From Protonemura montana (taxonomy: Eukaryota; Arthropoda; Insecta; Plecoptera; Nemouridae), in assembly GCA_947568835.1 (NCBI GenBank), contig OX387607.1, positions 16,977,701-17,041,700 of the forward strand: a DNA stretch of 64,000 bases, given 5' to 3'. The notes under the pieces were generated by a model. It had not been told where the DNA came from, did no database searches, and saw only the letters and a list, made by a program, of their open reading frames with translations. Positions 61,701 to 64,000 of the stretch are shown piece after piece (positions within the stretch are counted from its first letter, which is position 1; every line of letters begins with the position of its first letter). Both the position numbers and the translations under genes were made by a program.

Positions 61701-63410
61701 CTTCAGCTTTCTCAAGTTCGAGCTCGGCTTTTTGCAAAAGTAAGCGTTCGTATTTCTTTTCGCTGTTTTCGAACGATTTTTTGATTCTGGCAACGTCTCC
61801 AACCAACCTTTTCACTTCTTCCTCTTTGGCCTAAGAAAGGAAAATAATGCATGAACCTTATGGCTCAGTAAAGCAAGTAAAATCAACCTGAAACTTGGTA
61901 ATCTTAAAAAAAAAACTTAGTACCAACTTAAACACCAAGCAAAATTACTTACCTTGAAATCTTTGTCCTTTTCCATACTTTCAGTTATAAGTTTCTCAAT
62001 CATTTTAGTTTGATGTTCCATCTCCAAATTTACTTTCTCTATTCTCGCCTTCAAGCTTTCGTTATCGCGAAGAATTCTTTCGGATTTCATCTGAAATATT
62101 TCCCAAATTGTTCGATTAAATATCACGCCAAACTTTGGCTCTTTTTTAAATAAATTTTGCATTGATTTCCCAGCTTTAATTAAGGACGAAGCACCTTCGA
62201 TTCTCTAACAGCTCCTTCCAGTTTGGCGATATCTCTGTTCAGATCCAGAGCGTTTTGATTCAAGCGATCGATTTCATCTTGTTTTCCGTCCATCTCTGTT
62301 TGCGCACGACGCAGCTCAGTTTCCAGTCGCTCCTTCATCTTAGAAACTTTACCAGCTTCGACAATGATTATCTGTGAAAAATTACTTCAACTTAAACTGC
62401 AATCGCTTGCAAGATGTTTGAATCAGATACAGCTTTATTTTATAAAAAAAAATCTAATGCTGTAATTTACTAAATTTTGTTCCCTACATCTTTTTCCTGT
62501 TCCATCTCAGCGAATTTCAGATCAGTTGCCGACAGCTTCCTCTCCAACCCGTCTTTAGCTGCTGCTTCTTGTTTCAGTTTCTCTCTCATTTGAGCTGCTT
62601 CTGTAATCAAGCGTTCTCTCTCTCTTGCCAGAACCTCCTTGTTCTTACTGGCGGTACCAAATCTAAGACAAGAACATTCAGTTAGTTTAATTGGTTCTGA
62701 TAATCGTGAAAGAATTCCACGAAATATTCCGTGAGTGTGTATTTACTCTTCGGTGTGATCGCTGCTCTGTCTATTCTTGATTTCTATTTCAGCATTAAGT
62801 CGTACAATTTGATCTCGAAGATTCTCAATCGTTTCCAGAGCAAGTCTCTCCCGAGCATGAGCTGCATCTACCGTCTTCCAGCAGGTTTCCACTTCCTGGA
62901 AAATTAATTTAAAAAAGTATTTAGACAAGAACAAACAAACTCACTATTGTACCTTTAAAATATGGAATGATAAATTTGATTTCACCTGTTTTAACTGATC
63001 AATAGTGGCTTCATCGGCTTCTTGTATTTTCTTTGCGATAGCAATTTTGTTAGCATTATCTGCGAGCTCAGCGCGGTTTTCTTCACATTCTGACGCATAT
63101 TTTCTTTCGTTTCTGTGAGCTTCGTGATATGCTTCAAAAACGCGCGTAAAATCTTTAGAGATTTGGGAAAGTTCTTCATTCTCTGCTAATTCTGTAAGCA
63201 GGGATTCAAATTCACTCTGAAACGCTAAGAAACTTTCCGAATCTTCGATGATGGCCACCCCCGCTTCTTCAACAGATTCCGTTGATTCTGAGACTTCAAC
63301 CTGTGAAATTTTTTTGGTTCAAGATGTTATGGGAACATTTATGTTGGAAAATTCAGTAACTTAATAGATGCTAATATACAACATACGTCTGTCACGTCTT
63401 CAGAAGACAT
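55714..63410 (-). CDS. CFAP58: Cilia- and flagella-associated protein 58
   Basis: CFAP58 (CCDC147) is a coiled-coil axonemal protein required for sperm flagella and motile cilia. Fifteen exons were read: 63387-63410, 62986-63300, 62747-62895, 62488-62662, 62195-62371, 61953-62090, 61569-61830, 61139-61277, 60445-60749, 59313-59491, 58436-58608, 57683-57845, 57028-57252, 56517-56627, 55714-55866. All phases close, giving 895 residues against 872 in human. It is continuous coiled coil. Diagnostic stretches are MNERDILGTQLVRRNDELSL, ALEEEVQNPLNIHRWRKLE, GSDPNAYDLIQKIQILQKRL, RQPTPETA, and a C-terminal KRREQKN then SFTGGGFSLNP like the vertebrate end. Exon 11 uses a weak donor (GAG/GTTATA). Introns carry fold-back elements, one only about 10 bp from the exon 9 donor. 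The start ATG at 63410 lies behind a divergent promoter with an X-box. Confidence 0.95.
56760..56935. mobile_element. Fold-back element family 2, single-arm copy
   Basis: Reads TGTCAGGACTGCTCTTACC, GATAAAGTAGGTAATAGG, CGAAACGTTGGGAAATTTAG and CATTCAAAACCCAGTTGAAA to ATCAAGTAGACATGAGTCTA. Only the right half of the palindrome is present. In CFAP58 intron 13. Confidence 0.75.
58163..58306. mobile_element. Fold-back family 1, hairpin copy in CFAP58 intron 11
   Basis: GCAAACGCTTGCAATGCGCG and TATTATCAACACTAAAACCG lead to ATTGATGCCCAAACGGG, followed by the inverted arm (CATCAATTTTTGAGACGGTT). The core is almost entirely lost. Confidence 0.75.
58686..59203. mobile_element. hAT-like non-autonomous DNA transposon
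   Basis: Terminal inverted repeats CAGTGGTGTAGTC and GACTACACCACTG bound a 518-bp element in CFAP58 intron 10. Subterminal GTATACCC or GGGTATACG motifs occur several times near both ends. The flanking octamers GGTACATG and ACTACATG share six of eight bases, consistent with a decayed 8-bp hAT target-site duplication. No transposase is encoded. Confidence 0.75.
59525..59625. mobile_element. Fold-back element family 2, half-copy
   Basis: TTTTCAACTGGGTTTTGAAT, CTAAATTTCCCGACGTTTCG and TACTTCTTCAGGGG. It lies within about 35 bp of the acceptor of CFAP58 exon 10 (exon edge 59491). Confidence 0.7.
59741..59812 (-). pseudogene. tRNA-like cloverleaf inside the fold-back element
   Basis: On the minus strand 72 nt fold as a cloverleaf: acceptor GTCCAAG pairs with TTTGGGC (with wobbles), D-stem GCTC/GAGC, anticodon stem CACC/GGTG with loop CGCGACA, and T-stem CGGGG/CCGCG with loop TTCGAGC. 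The nominal anticodon is CGA, but position 33 is G instead of U and stems contain mismatches, so it is probably a tRNA-derived relic and not a working tRNA. Confidence 0.6.
59759..60173. repeat. 52-bp tandem array of the tRNA-like A-box half, 8 copies
   Basis: Unit ACCCCGATCTCCACCTGTCG, then GGGTGTTGCTCTAACCAATT and GAGCTACTTGG. Eight units, one shorter by a base. It lies wholly inside the family 1 element at 59695-60205. Confidence 0.95.
60315..60433. mobile_element. Fold-back family 1 copy abutting the CFAP58 exon 9 donor
   Basis: The complete right terminus is present: GCATTGCAAGCGTTTGCAAT then AAATAAGATTTCATC, the inverse of the GATGAAATCTTATTTAAATT start. The element ends about 10 bp from the donor GT of CFAP58 exon 9 (exon edge 60445). 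Confidence 0.75.
60972..61100. mobile_element. Fold-back element family 2, single-arm copy
   Basis: TTGTCAGGACTGCTCTTACC, TTGATAAAGTAACAGGTACA, CGAAACGTTGGGAAATTCAG and CATTCAAACCCCAGTTGAAA. It ends about 40 bp from the donor of CFAP58 exon 8 (exon edge 61139). Confidence 0.75.
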
Positions 63411-63778
63411 TCTTGATTATTTTGATTTTATGTTTTTGGAATGTCCATACTCAATATACCTGGCTGGTCCACAACAGGGTGAGCTCCCAGCTGTCAAAAC
63501 TATAAACCGGTTAAAATTAAATTAGCTGTGCTTTGGCTGTGCTTAAAAAGATTTCATACAAGTGACAAATCTTTGAGCATTTGGTTATACCAGTGACTAC
63601 AAGTTTGTTGGCCCCGTTGCCTGAGAAACGTTAAATCAATTGTTTACACCTGTCGGTGTGAGGTTAGATTTCAGTGTCGAAGCAGTGTTTTTAGTTTATT
63701 TTCAGAAATTAAGTTAACATTTCGAAAAAAAAGTGTGGGTTAGCATTGTTTAAGTGATATTTTCCAATATTTCTTATT
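63411..63778. promoter_or_regulatory. Divergent promoter of CFAP58 and the edge gene
   Basis: 368 bp between two opposite start codons. It contains the X-box-like site at 63616-63629, roughly central. No TATA box seen. Confidence 0.6.
63616..63629 (+). promoter_or_regulatory. RFX X-box-like motif
   Basis: GTTGCCTGAGAAAC has both RFX half-sites (GTTGCC and GAAAC). It differs from GTHNYYATRRNAAC only at the two central bases, the least constrained part of the motif. It lies 206 bp upstream of the CFAP58 start, the usual distance for ciliary RFX targets. Position beside a true ciliary gene makes it more credible than the sequence alone would. Confidence 0.6.
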
Positions 63779-64000
63779 ATGGATGAATCACTAGTCATCA
63801 ATCTAGTTCGGCAAGAAATCGTCAACCACAACTTGCTTGTAAAAGCATTGATACAGGTACCTACTTATGTTTATAACATTGTTAAAATATTTTGTTGCAT
63901 CTAATCCTACTGCTTATTAGCTTAAAGTTCATCCCTTGATCATTTCTGATAAATCACTGGGCTTAATAGCATTGCAGGACTGGAAAGAATTGTTGAAAAG
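63779..64000 (+). CDS. 5' end of an unrecognised gene, cut by the window edge
   Basis: Exon 1 (63779-63856) encodes MDESLVINLVRQEIVNHN and LLVKALIQ, then a donor GTACCT. Exon 2 starts at 63978 after ATTGCAG in the same phase with DWKELLK and runs off the window. Thirty-odd residues are too few to name a family. It is head-to-head with CFAP58 and shares an X-box-bearing promoter, so a ciliary or centrosomal role is a fair guess. Confidence 0.6.

Overview
This window is animal nuclear DNA, most likely from an insect or another hexapod. It is AT-rich, most genes have introns with GT/AG junctions, and no bacterial features are visible. The strongest taxonomic clue is a three-finger C2H2 factor with an N-terminal FRPW motif, the signature of Huckebein, a terminal-patterning factor known from insects. 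All exon models were built by hand from splice sites and reading phase. In every multi-exon model called with confidence the phases close exactly.

Layout, left to right: BRD8-like bromodomain protein, 3' part (+, 370-4790). Secreted CUB-trypsin-like serine protease, seven exons (-, 5559-9920). Intronless V-ATPase accessory subunit ATP6AP1/Ac45 (+, 10404-11675), with a palindromic double E-box/CRE about 60 bp upstream. Heparanase, GH79, six exons (-, 12768-16964). Then a repeat-rich stretch with a 21-bp minisatellite, a dead non-LTR retrotransposon and SINE arrays. Huckebein-like gene, two exons (-, 25593-28457), with a diverged inverted repeat on either side. A gene desert of nearly 14 kb (28.5-42.2 kb) full of repeats. 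A divergent pair of unrecognised low-complexity proteins (-, 42245-45768, and +, 46274-49812). CRAL-TRIO lipid-transfer protein, five exons (+, 51267-54465). CFAP58, an axonemal coiled-coil protein, fifteen exons (-, 55714-63410). The first exons of an unknown gene (+, 63779 to the edge) that shares a divergent, X-box-containing promoter with CFAP58.

The most unusual content is the repeat fraction. One SINE family has a head derived from 5S rRNA. At four loci its internal promoter region is repeated in tandem as 6 to 10 units of 91 bp. At a fifth locus a different segment of the same element is repeated as about 20 units of 36 bp. In both cases the unit is bounded by a 6-bp direct repeat present in the element. 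A separate fold-back family carries a tRNA-like cloverleaf, and in one copy its A-box half is repeated eight times (52-bp unit). So two unrelated Pol III-type element families show multiplied promoter halves in one window. Further arrays have periods of 17, 19, 20, 21, 43 and 64 bp. Fold-back elements sit within tens of bases of several splice sites.

The genes do not form one pathway. CFAP58, its X-box and the head-to-head partner suggest a small ciliary regulatory unit. ATP6AP1 with its E-box palindrome suggests MITF/TFEB-type lysosomal control. Both regulatory readings are inferences from motifs.
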